From contig WRBJ01000002.1 of assembly GCA_009784615.1 (NCBI GenBank), positions 1 to 64,000 on the forward strand: 64,000 bases of DNA, read 5' to 3'. Made by a program: the position numbers and the translations under genes. Shown here one piece after another: positions 15,736 to 23,169 of the stretch. Source of the DNA: Defluviitaleaceae bacterium. GTDB taxonomy: Bacteria; Bacillota; Clostridia; Lachnospirales; WRAX01. The notes under the pieces are model-generated. The model saw only the letters and a program-made list of their open reading frames with translations, did not search any database and had not been told where the DNA came from. Every line of letters begins with the position of its first letter. The stretch's first letter is position 1.

Positions 15736-16182
15736 TCATTGCTTGCGCAAGATAGCGATAATGGGGTTAAAGATGATGATATTAATAACCATTGCCCAGA
15801 AAAACGCTAATGCACAAAGGGCGGTGTTCATCGCAAAACGCTCTATGTCTTGAAGGTTTCCAAGCATTAAGACAAACCCGATGGTGAAAACCAAAACCCC
15901 TGTGTATATCGTGGTTTTGCGCAATAGCTCGAATAAAACGATTAGTTTTTCACGGTTCTGCGTTAAAAAGGCTTTATCCTTATTAAAAATTGCAAAAATG
16001 CCCGAGAAAAAGAGGTTCACGTTGCCAGTTATGACGGTAACAGCAAATAGCGTAAAGCCAAATGTAATTATGGTTGGTCCGTCAAGGAATGCGGCAATTG
16101 AGTGAATTTCCAAATTGCCATTAATTAGTGTGATAAAAACGACACCAAACACAAAAATTAGCAAACCGACCAAAAATTTCAT
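15736..16182 (-). CDS. Four-helix membrane protein inside the grd operon (MotA-like)
   Basis: This protein has about 148 residues with four predicted membrane helices. ATG 16182 has GGGGAGG upstream; an open frame reaches 16212. The first half (IAAFLDGPTIITFGFTL) and the last helices (LGNLQDIERFAMNTALCAL, then NPIIAIL) resemble the start and end of the MotA/TolQ/ExbB flagellar or ion-channel family, but the protein is much shorter and the usual proton-channel motif is not evident. It sits 13 bases after trxA and 27 before grdA, so it is co-expressed with glycine reductase. Function unknown. Confidence 0.6.
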   Translation of the reverse strand: MKFLVGLLIFVFGVVFITLINGNLEIHSIAAFLDGPTIITFGFTLFAVTVITGNVNLFFSGIFAIFNKDKAFLTQNREKLIVLFELLRKTTIYTGVLVFTIGFVLMLGNLQDIERFAMNTALCALAFFWAMVINIIIFNPIIAILRKQ

Positions 16183-16195
16183 AGCTTTTCCTCCC

Positions 16196-16513
16196 CTAAA
16201 TGTGGCGACCAATCATCTCTTCGATACTTGTTTCGTTCATACCCTCTTTGCCAAGGCGTTCTAGTTCTTCGCCGTTTTCATAAACAACAGCCGCAGGCAA
16301 GCCCATAACTTTAAGGCTCATTGAAAGACGTTTTGCTTTTGTTGTGTTAAGGATGGCAAAGCGCAATTTGTCGCCGTATTTTTCGGCGCATTGCATAACG
16401 AAGGGCTTTATAGCCTCACAAGGCACACATCCGTCGCCGCTAAACATTACAAAAGATTTGCCGCTAACATCCATAATTTCTGCTTGAAAATTCTCTTTGT
16501 CTAAATATAACAT
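16196..16513 (-). CDS. trxA: Thioredoxin of the glycine reductase system
   Basis: This 105-residue thioredoxin has the active site GCVPC in place of the usual WCGPC. That variant is typical of thioredoxins from glycine reductase operons, where the protein donates electrons to reduce the oxidised GrdA after each turnover. A cis-proline region (VMGLPAAVVYENG) and the final helix are present. GGGAGG lies upstream of the ATG. It follows grdB by 16 bases. No thioredoxin reductase gene is visible in the window, so reducing power must come from a partner encoded elsewhere. Confidence 0.93.
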   Translation of the reverse strand: MLYLDKENFQAEIMDVSGKSFVMFSGDGCVPCEAIKPFVMQCAEKYGDKLRFAILNTTKAKRLSMSLKVMGLPAAVVYENGEELERLGKEGMNETSIEEMIGRHI

Positions 16514-16529
16514 TTAAAAAACCTCCCTC

Positions 16530-17831
16530 CTATTCAAAAATAGTCTGCCCATCAACCTCTGTAGCTAATGCATTAAGAGATTTTTCTACGATTTTTCTAC
16601 GCAAAGCGACTTCATCACTGTGTGGCATTTTTGGGTCGCCTAACGGGTAGGGTATTGCCACCGCAGGAACAATACGGTTTGCGCCTACTGTCATAGAAAT
16701 AGGTGTAATTGTACAAATGTGAACAACGGCAATGCCTGCACGTTCGATTTCTTTCACCATCGTTGCACCGCAACGAGTACATGTGCCTCAGGTAGAGGTT
16801 AGAATAACGGCATTAACGCCGTCTGCAAGCAGTTTTTCAGCAATTTCTTGACCAAAAGCCGCAGAAGATTTTACTGCAGTGCCATTACCTGTAGTGGTGT
16901 AATATTTTGGATGGATAGAGCCGATTTTGCCTTCTTTTTGAAGCTCGAAAAGCACGTCATAAGGCAATACTCTGTAACTGTCAACGTTGGCATAGACTGG
17001 GTCGTATCCGCCGTGCGCTGTTTCGTATACATCTTGTGGGGTGCTACCTATTTGAGCATATTCATATTCGCCATATTTGCTGGCAGATGAGGACTCTATG
17101 CGGTCTGGATTGCCTTTTGGCACAATGCCGCCAGATGTAACGATTGCAAAACGAGCCTTAGAAAGGTCTTTAATAGCCGCCGCAGGTGCAACACGGTCAA
17201 AGGCTGGCATTGGAAATTCTGTAGTAAAAGGTTTGCCTGCCATTTTTTTCAAAAGCATATTCACAGCACGTTCAGAACCACGCTTTTCTTCAAAGAAGTT
17301 AAGGCGTGTGCCGTTTGGCAAATAACCGTCGATAATGCTTGCTTTAACTTCTTCGCCACGGGCTAGTTTTAATGCGAAATTAGCCATTTTTGGTGCGGCA
17401 TCACGCATACCAGAGGCAGAATTTTTAGTAGCGATGATATATACGCTATCTTTAAACATTTCTGCACCAGGGTTTTCTTCATACATACCTGTTACAACTG
17501 GAATTTCAAATTTTTCTTGAACAGCCTTAGCAACAGAGCCACAAGCTACGCCATAACGACCAGCGTTAAAAGCAGGACCAGCGATAAACACATCTGGTTT
17601 AATTTGCTCTACAAAACCAAGAATGGTTGCCGTTGCATCTGCCTGATTTTCTGCAAAAAAGCTGTCGCCGCAGATAATTGTGTGGGTAATTTGCGCCGCA
17701 TCACCAAAAGCCGCCATCAAAGCCTGCCCAGGACCAACGATGCCTTCACGCATTTCGGGCTTGTGGTCGGCCATTTCTTCGCCGCCGATGCCCGCATAAA
17801 ATTGGTTAATATAATGTACAATTTTAATCAT
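16530..17831 (-). CDS. grdB: Glycine reductase protein B selenoprotein subunit GrdB, UGA = selenocysteine
   Basis: GrdB is the substrate-binding selenoprotein of component B; it attacks the glycine Schiff base held on the GrdE-derived pyruvoyl subunit. The frame starts at ATG 17831 (AAGGAGG upstream) and reads through TGA at 16788-16790 to 16530, giving 433 residues. The TGA is codon 348 in the motif TST-U-GTCTRCGAT, the known GrdB site. Without readthrough the gene looks like two ORFs split at 16788. A CGTTGC-GGT-GCAACG hairpin (16761-16775) lies 12 bases after the UGA and is a SECIS candidate. Confidence 0.97.
16761..16775 (-). promoter_or_regulatory. Candidate SECIS hairpin in grdB
   Basis: CGTTGC and GCAACG form a perfect 6-bp stem with a 3-base GGT loop, 12 bases downstream of the selenocysteine UGA. 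Bacterial SECIS elements are short hairpins just after the UGA with a G-containing apical loop, so both position and loop fit. The family allows wide variation and this is an inference. Confidence 0.5.
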
Positions 17832-17858
17832 TTTTCGTGTTTTCCTCCTTATCAAAGA

Positions 17859-19139
17859 TTATCTTGCAGAATGTCTGCTAAAGCCTAATTCGTTTGTTGC
17901 GCCGATAATTGCCTGAAGCTCTACAACAATAGAGCCGTCAGCAAGTGTGTTATTTTCAAAACCACCTGCGATAACGTCAACCTCGGCAAGGCTACCGATG
18001 ACTTTATCCATTTTTGGCAAAGTGATAACTTCGTTGGCGTTGCCGCCTGTAACAACGGCATTTGCAGCGATGTCTACGTCAGCAAGAGATTGTGAAGTGC
18101 CGTCACGACCAGCATATTCATCAGTAACAATAACTGTTGGAACGCCCACGGCTTCAACTTTTTTGCAGTTCATCATAAGGTCGGTATCGGGGTTACCAAA
18201 GCCTTCTTGTGTGATGACAACACCGTCAAATTCCATAATAGCGCAAAGTTTTGCTGTCCAATCGCTGGAGCGTTCTTTGTCCATCAAGAAAACATTTTCG
18301 TTGGTAATAATCATACCTGCAAAGATAAGCTCTTTACCGTGTTTTGCAAACAAGTCTTTGATAACAGGGTTGTTTTGGTGGTGATAAGTAGTGTTTTTGT
18401 CGCAAGCAGAAACACAGTTACCGCTTACAATTGCACCATCCATAACCTCTGTTGGGTTAATCATTGTGGTTAAGCTGTTTTTCATATCCACACCATAAAC
18501 ATATGTGTCATGCAACAAACCTTGCGTTTGTAACATTTGCACATAGCCAACCCGTGGCAAATCTGGATACATCTCTTTTGCTTTAAGCATACCATATGTT
18601 TCATAAGTTTCTACACAATCGGGCGTTACTTCTCTACCCAAATCGCCTAAATACACAGCAACTTTAAAGCCTGCCATACGTAAAGCCTGCTCGTATTCGT
18701 GCTGAGGCAAATCTTTTTTAGGTGTAAAAATTAATACCAAATTGTTTGTTTCAGAAAAAGGTGTATAAGCCGCACCAGGACCGCTCATATCAATAATACC
18801 TTCTTGGAAGCCTACGATTGCGCCGCAGGTAACAACAGCAGAGCCACGCAAAACGTGTGTACGCCCATTGCCTACGGTTTTAACTTTTCCAAGCATACCA
18901 GGGAAAATTTCCAAATCCGAGCCTACTTTACAACGTGGCTCAATAACATCCTTAACGGGTGCTATACGCACGCTTTCGCCAGGACGGGCAATGTCAAGCT
19001 GAATATCCGCAATACGGGCATCTTCTAAAACCAGTTTGCGTACAGCTTCGGCTTCAACATATAACACGCCAGCCGCAACTTTGGATGTATCAGAAAACTG
19101 CACATCCTTAATGTCGATATAACCAACTTCCAGTTTCAT
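17859..19139 (-). CDS. grdE: Glycine reductase protein B proprotein GrdE
   Basis: GrdE is a proprotein that self-cleaves at an internal Asn-Cys bond; the new N-terminal Cys becomes a pyruvoyl group that binds glycine as a Schiff base. The cleavage site is visible as SGNCVSACD, with Cys at residue 242 counted from ATG 19139, the same position as in the characterised Eubacterium acidaminophilum protein. ATG 19139 has AGGAGG upstream; the open frame continues to 19226 without support. Length 426 is normal. It has its own promoter inside the end of grdX and is followed 27 bases later by grdB. Confidence 0.95.
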   Translation of the reverse strand: MKLEVGYIDIKDVQFSDTSKVAAGVLYVEAEAVRKLVLEDARIADIQLDIARPGESVRIAPVKDVIEPRCKVGSDLEIFPGMLGKVKTVGNGRTHVLRGSAVVTCGAIVGFQEGIIDMSGPGAAYTPFSETNNLVLIFTPKKDLPQHEYEQALRMAGFKVAVYLGDLGREVTPDCVETYETYGMLKAKEMYPDLPRVGYVQMLQTQGLLHDTYVYGVDMKNSLTTMINPTEVMDGAIVSGNCVSACDKNTTYHHQNNPVIKDLFAKHGKELIFAGMIITNENVFLMDKERSSDWTAKLCAIMEFDGVVITQEGFGNPDTDLMMNCKKVEAVGVPTVIVTDEYAGRDGTSQSLADVDIAANAVVTGGNANEVITLPKMDKVIGSLAEVDVIAGGFENNTLADGSIVVELQAIIGATNELGFSRHSAR

Positions 19140-19184
19140 TGGTTTCCTCCTACAAATAATAGATTTTTTACCACATATATTTAC

Positions 19185-19213
19185 ATTATAATTGAAAACA
19201 CAGTCTATGCTAA
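19185..19213 (-). promoter_or_regulatory. Internal promoter for grdE and downstream genes
   Basis: On the minus strand TTAGCA (19208-19213), 17 bp, TATAAT (19185-19190), in the 77-base gap after grdX. It would let the enzyme genes be expressed separately from grdX. Confidence 0.5.
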
Positions 19214-19216
19214 TCC

Positions 19217-19558
19217 TCATTTGCAAACTAGAGCAAAATCAAGTGCCGCAAAATCTTCAAGATGCTCTTTTGGTTCGGGTCTTGTAGATTTTTCGTATTG
19301 TGCTATGGTATGTTCTATTGCATTGATAAAAGCAAGGTTTGGCGTGGTGGCTTCTGCGGTAATAACAATAGATTTATATGGGCTATGCCCCGGCGGCAAA
19401 CCGCCCGCTGTTGGGTGTGTAATAAGGCTATGACCTAAATGTACAAAACCTCGCGCACACTTCAAAATCTCCAAAGCAGATACCTCGGAGAAGCGAACAT
19501 CATATAAATTTCCCAAACGCCCTTTGCAAAGCGGATTATTAGTAACCAAAATATTCAT
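19217..19558 (-). CDS. grdX: GrdX family protein
   Basis: GrdX is a small conserved protein found at the head of glycine and related reductase operons; its function is not established. This copy has 113 residues and shows the family pattern: MNILVTNNP start, a GHSLITHP segment near residue 42 and a SPYKSIVIT strand near 60. No Shine-Dalgarno sequence precedes the ATG. Instead a promoter -10 ends just 6 bases upstream, so the mRNA probably starts at or next to the ATG (leaderless). It is the first gene of the grd operon. Confidence 0.88.
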   Translation of the reverse strand: MNILVTNNPLCKGRLGNLYDVRFSEVSALEILKCARGFVHLGHSLITHPTAGGLPPGHSPYKSIVITAEATTPNLAFINAIEHTIAQYEKSTRPEPKEHLEDFAALDFALVCK

Positions 19559-19564
19559 ATGTTA

Positions 19565-19594
19565 AGTATATCACAAGCAAACACGTTTCGTCAA
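19565..19594 (-). promoter_or_regulatory. grd operon promoter, probably giving a leaderless mRNA
   Basis: On the minus strand TTGACG (19589-19594), 18 bp, TATACT (19565-19570). Only 6 bases separate the -10 from the grdX ATG. The -35 overlaps the stop region of the patatin-like gene upstream. Confidence 0.7.
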
Positions 19595-20463
19595 GGGGTA
19601 TTATTACCTGTTTTTTGGCTGGAGGACATTCTTTTTTTAAAAACCTTTGTTATGTTGTTAAAAGCCACATCGCCTGTTAATCTAAAAGACTTTTTTTCTC
19701 TGCCTTTATTATATTCTGCAATTTTTTGTCGGATGGCAACAACATCATCAAAACCATTTTCAAAAATTTCTTTAAGGGTTTCTAATGTAGTATTATATCC
19801 TGTAGAAATCATATCTTCCACGGCTTCTTGACCAAAGCTCATTGTGCCTTTTACAAATCTCGTATCCAAAAAATTTATTTTAATTAACTTAGAATCAAAT
19901 TCATCATTTTCAAAAGCTACATTATCATTATCAAAATGTACAACAATTGCATAATCCATATCAATGCCCAAAAGCGGCTTGACGGGGATGTTGTCAATAA
20001 GAGCACCATCTACATATTTATCGCCGTCAATTTCTATAGCTTTTGCAAAAACGGGCAAAGTAACGCTTGCCACCAAAAAATCCTGCAAACGCTCTCCGAC
20101 CACATCATTTAGCGTAATATATTCTACACTGCGTTTGCTTAAATTTAAAAAAGTAGCGTAAAACAAAGGTTCGGAAACGCTTTGCTCTACCGCAATGCTG
20201 TCAACAGTATCTTTAATAAAATTAGACCGCATATAAGCCTTTGCAAATGACCTAAAGCCCGTAAATTCTACATTACGCCAAACATCCTCTATGACACCCA
20301 ATTTATCCACACAATAAGCAAAAGCATTAATAACAGCAATGCTGGATGCGCTAATATAAGCCAAAGACTGCCCACCAAAAAAATCCCGCACCGCCTTTAG
20401 CACACCAACCTGATAAGCCCCCTTTGCAAAACCACCAGACATAACCAGCCCAATTTTAGGCAA
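19591..20463 (-). CDS. Patatin-like phospholipase family protein
   Basis: This is a patatin-fold lipid hydrolase of about 290 residues. The N-terminal oxyanion segment (GLVMSGGFAKGAYQVGVL) and the Asp of the dyad in KYVDGALIDNIPV (DGA) are clear. The nucleophile elbow reads ASSIAVIN instead of the usual GTSxGAIN: the Ser is kept but both flanking glycines are Ala. TTG 20463 is preferred because GGAG lies 8 bases upstream; ATG 20469 and TTG 20481 are alternatives. It has its own promoter (20492-20520) and sits directly upstream of grdX on the same strand. Confidence 0.8.
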   Translation of the reverse strand: MPKIGLVMSGGFAKGAYQVGVLKAVRDFFGGQSLAYISASSIAVINAFAYCVDKLGVIEDVWRNVEFTGFRSFAKAYMRSNFIKDTVDSIAVEQSVSEPLFYATFLNLSKRSVEYITLNDVVGERLQDFLVASVTLPVFAKAIEIDGDKYVDGALIDNIPVKPLLGIDMDYAIVVHFDNDNVAFENDEFDSKLIKINFLDTRFVKGTMSFGQEAVEDMISTGYNTTLETLKEIFENGFDDVVAIRQKIAEYNKGREKKSFRLTGDVAFNNITKVFKKRMSSSQKTGNNTP

Positions 20464-20491
20464 AATCATCACTCCAATCAAAATCCCAATA

Positions 20492-20520
20492 ATTATATCA
20501 TAACAAAACAGTCTTGTAAA
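20492..20520 (-). promoter_or_regulatory. Promoter for the patatin-like gene
   Basis: On the minus strand TTTACA (20515-20520), 17 bp, TATAAT (20492-20497). Confidence 0.65.
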
Positions 20521-20534
20521 TAGTCGGATAATTA

Positions 20535-20563
20535 TTGCGTTTTTAGGAGCTATGTTATATAAT
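20535..20563 (+). promoter_or_regulatory. Promoter for the AbiJ-like gene
   Basis: TTGCGT (20535-20540), 17 bp, TATAAT (20558-20563), about 33 bases before the ATG at 20596 and divergent from the patatin-gene promoter. Confidence 0.6.
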
Positions 20564-20595
20564 GCACTTAATAATCAAAATTAAGGGGGAAAACG

Positions 20596-21480
20596 ATGAG
20601 CAATGCGAATGAGTTTGAAGTGAGTGTACGTGGTGGTTTTTCTGATAGAATGGGCATTAAGAAAGAAAATACGCAGATACAGCTAACTGATTTTGATAGC
20701 CGTACCCGAACCGCAATTATTAATTTAATTGCGCTTTCGTGGAAGTTTTTTGATGAATATAATGGCAAAACTAATAATCGGAATAAATCAAACGTATTCC
20801 TTCAGAATGTTCTCGCAAATTTATATAATAAACAGGTTGATTATAGCGGAAAGTATTATCACGAAGTTGTTTTGGGACAAGTGTATAGTGATATTAATAA
20901 TGGCGAATATCACACCGTTCTCACGATTATTGAATTTATTTCTAATGAATTTATTGATAATTGCTACCCTTTGAAAGAGCTTCGCAGTTATTTCAACATA
21001 ACTTTTGAAAAAGAGTTTGCTGGCTATCGCTTTGTTAATAAAGAAATAGTGCCGATTACCGATGAAATAGAGGTTAATGAAATTGAAACGGCAAGTAACT
21101 CGCCATATGAAGAGGTTAATGAACATCTTAGTAAATCTTTAAAATTTCTATCCGACAGAGAAAAAGCCGATTATAAAAATTCAATAAAAGAGAGCATAAG
21201 TTCTGTTGAAAGAATTTGTTCAATCATCATCGGCAAACAAACAGAATTGAGCAAAGCATTGAAAAAATTGGAAGAAGCAGGATTGAATATACACCCAGCA
21301 TTAAAATCTGCTTTCATCATTTTATATGGATATACATCTGATGCATCGGGGGTTCGTCATTCTGGACAACTGGGCGGAGCAAATTCAACTTTTGAAGAAG
21401 CGAAGTTTATGTTGGTGTCTTGTTGTGCATTTGTGAATTATATTATAGGTGCAATTAGCAAATTAAACTTGACCAATTAA
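20596..21480 (+). CDS. AbiJ-like abortive-infection protein
   Basis: This 294-residue protein looks like the AbiJ_NTD4 group. The N-terminus reads FSDRMGIKKENTQIQ and continues with the helical LRNxLW-like region (TRTAIINLIALSWKFF). The C-terminal 120 residues resemble a HEPN-type domain of abortive-infection proteins: ADYKNSIKESISSVERIC, then HPALKSAFIILYGYTSD and GVRHSGQLGG. Such proteins are phage-defence effectors, probably RNases that shut down infected cells. The gene stands alone, with its own promoter and terminator, as expected for a solitary defence gene. AAGGGGGA lies upstream of the ATG. Confidence 0.72.
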   Translation: MSNANEFEVSVRGGFSDRMGIKKENTQIQLTDFDSRTRTAIINLIALSWKFFDEYNGKTNNRNKSNVFLQNVLANLYNKQVDYSGKYYHEVVLGQVYSDINNGEYHTVLTIIEFISNEFIDNCYPLKELRSYFNITFEKEFAGYRFVNKEIVPITDEIEVNEIETASNSPYEEVNEHLSKSLKFLSDREKADYKNSIKESISSVERICSIIIGKQTELSKALKKLEEAGLNIHPALKSAFIILYGYTSDASGVRHSGQLGGANSTFEEAKFMLVSCCAFVNYIIGAISKLNLTN

Positions 21481-21482
21481 AT

Positions 21483-21518
21483 ATAACCCCTTGCGTTGTT
21501 GCGACGCAAGGGGTTATT
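21483..21518. terminator. Bidirectional terminator
   Basis: ATAACCCCTTGCGT and ACGCAAGGGGTTAT form a 14-bp stem with a 7-base loop between the convergent AbiJ-like gene and hutH. Confidence 0.9.
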
Positions 21519-21532
21519 AAATTATATATGCA

Positions 21533-23029
21533 TTATGAGCTTAAAAGATTTGTATCAATCAACGCAGAAACCTTTTCTATATCATAATACATTTCTCGGT
21601 CATCGGTTAAGATTGGGGATACAGAGCGTATCAAATTATATGCGTGCGACGTACCTTTGCCTAGTTTTGCAGGTTCGGATAAGTCAATGCCCTGCGCGGC
21701 GCACAAAAGCTCTATTGAAAGCACTTTCTTTAAATTAAATAATATTTCCGTTGCCTTGCGGGCGGCTATGGTTCCCATAGATACGTGGTCTTCTTGGTTG
21801 GCGGATGATGGGATAGAATCCACGCTGGCAGGGTGCGACAATACTTTATTTTCGCTAACCAAAGCGGCAGCAGAATATTGTGCTATCATAAAACCGCTGT
21901 TAAGCCCGCCGTGTTTGGTTAAAAATGCGGGTAAACCGTTTGATAATGCAGGGTTTACGAGCCTTTCAATACGGCGTTCGGATACATTTGCAAGCTCTGA
22001 CATAGCTATCGCCAAAAAGTCCATAGCAAGCGCAATTGGTTGCCCGTGGAAGTTTCCGCCGGATATAGGACCCATTTCTCCCAAAATAATAGGGTTGTCT
22101 GTAACAGAGTTAATTTCTATTAATACACGTTCTTCCGCATAGGTTAATGCATCTTTGCTTGCACCGTGTATTTGAGGTATGCAACGCAGGCTATATGCGT
22201 CCTGTACACGTAGCTCGCCCTGCTTTGTAACTTTTTCGCTACCTTCAAGCAACGCAAGAATATTTTGCGCAGTGGCGACCTGCCCTTTGTGTGGGCGCAA
22301 GGCGTGTAAAGACGGTGTAAATGCGCAGGTTATGCCACGCAGAGCCTCCATTGACAACGCCGCCGCAATATCTGCCGTTTGTACCAAATTTTTTGCGTCA
22401 TATAATGCTAAAACCGCAAGCGCAGTCATTGCTTGTGTGCCGTTTATCAGCGCAAGTCCCTCTTTTGCTGCAAGCTGTACAGGTGTTATGCCTGCTAATT
22501 TCATAGCTTCTGCGCCCGACATTAATTCGCCGTTATAAAAAGCCTCGCCCAAACCAATTAGGGGTAAAACCATATGTGATAGCGGTGCTAAATCACCGCT
22601 TGCGCCAAGCGAGCCTTTTTCTGGCACACAAGGCACAACGCCTGCATTAAGCATATCGACCATAGTTTGCAAAACTTCAAGGCGTATGCCCGAAAAGCCT
22701 GTGGATAATGAATTTATACGAAGTAAAAGCATAGCTCGCACAACGTCAACAGATAGCCAAGTACCAACGCCGCAAGCGTGGCTTACTATCAAATTGCGTT
22801 GCAAAGCCGCCGTATCTTCGGCAGAAATAGTAACCTTTGAAAACTCGCCGAAGCCTGTGTTTATGCCATACACAACACGTCCGCTTTCTACAATTTCATC
22901 CACCATTGCACGGCTGGCGTTAATATGCTCGATTGCATTGGGCGCAATGCCAACCAAAGCCCCACCGCAAGCCACCGCAATAACATCTTCCAACTTCAAA
23001 CTAACACCATCAAGCAAAATCTTATCCAT
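21533..23029 (-). CDS. hutH: Histidine ammonia-lyase
   Basis: HutH removes ammonia from L-histidine to give urocanate, the first step of histidine breakdown, in the cytoplasm. The Ala143-Ser144-Gly145 triad that cyclises into the MIO cofactor is present in GSLGASGDLAPL. The N-terminal YGINTGFGEFSKV loop with the active-site Tyr is intact. Length 498 is normal. AAGGAG lies 9 bases before the ATG. It is transcribed divergently from hutU, and consensus promoters for both lie in the 140-bp gap. Confidence 0.97.
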   Translation of the reverse strand: MDKILLDGVSLKLEDVIAVACGGALVGIAPNAIEHINASRAMVDEIVESGRVVYGINTGFGEFSKVTISAEDTAALQRNLIVSHACGVGTWLSVDVVRAMLLLRINSLSTGFSGIRLEVLQTMVDMLNAGVVPCVPEKGSLGASGDLAPLSHMVLPLIGLGEAFYNGELMSGAEAMKLAGITPVQLAAKEGLALINGTQAMTALAVLALYDAKNLVQTADIAAALSMEALRGITCAFTPSLHALRPHKGQVATAQNILALLEGSEKVTKQGELRVQDAYSLRCIPQIHGASKDALTYAEERVLIEINSVTDNPIILGEMGPISGGNFHGQPIALAMDFLAIAMSELANVSERRIERLVNPALSNGLPAFLTKHGGLNSGFMIAQYSAAALVSENKVLSHPASVDSIPSSANQEDHVSMGTIAARKATEILFNLKKVLSIELLCAAQGIDLSEPAKLGKGTSHAYNLIRSVSPILTDDREMYYDIEKVSALIDTNLLSS

Positions 23030-23063
23030 AAATAAATTCTCCTTAGCAAAATTCGTTGCAAAT

Positions 23064-23092
23064 ATTATATATCACCTCAATACTTTTTTCAA
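23064..23092 (-). promoter_or_regulatory. hutH promoter
   Basis: On the minus strand TTGAAA (23087-23092), 17 bp, TATAAT (23064-23069), about 35 bases before the hutH ATG. Confidence 0.75.
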
Positions 23093-23107
23093 GTTATATT
23101 TGCAGTA

Positions 23108-23136
23108 TTGACAAAACTTTCGCAATCGGTTACGAT
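23108..23136 (+). promoter_or_regulatory. hutU operon promoter
   Basis: TTGACA (23108-23113), 17 bp, TACGAT (23131-23136). The -35 is perfect and the -10 weak, which suits an activated promoter. It faces away from the hutH promoter only 16 bases away, so one regulator could govern both. Confidence 0.55.
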
Positions 23137-23169
23137 ATAAACAATAATAATTTTGCGGAGGTATTAAAG

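Noticed and set aside
16530-17831. grdB as two separate ORFs
   Set aside because: The break is one in-frame UGA in the known GrdB motif; reading through gives normal length.
23056-23169. N-terminal extension of hutU
   Set aside because: The extension crosses the hutU promoter and lacks a ribosome site; ATG 23170 has GGAGG and the family start.
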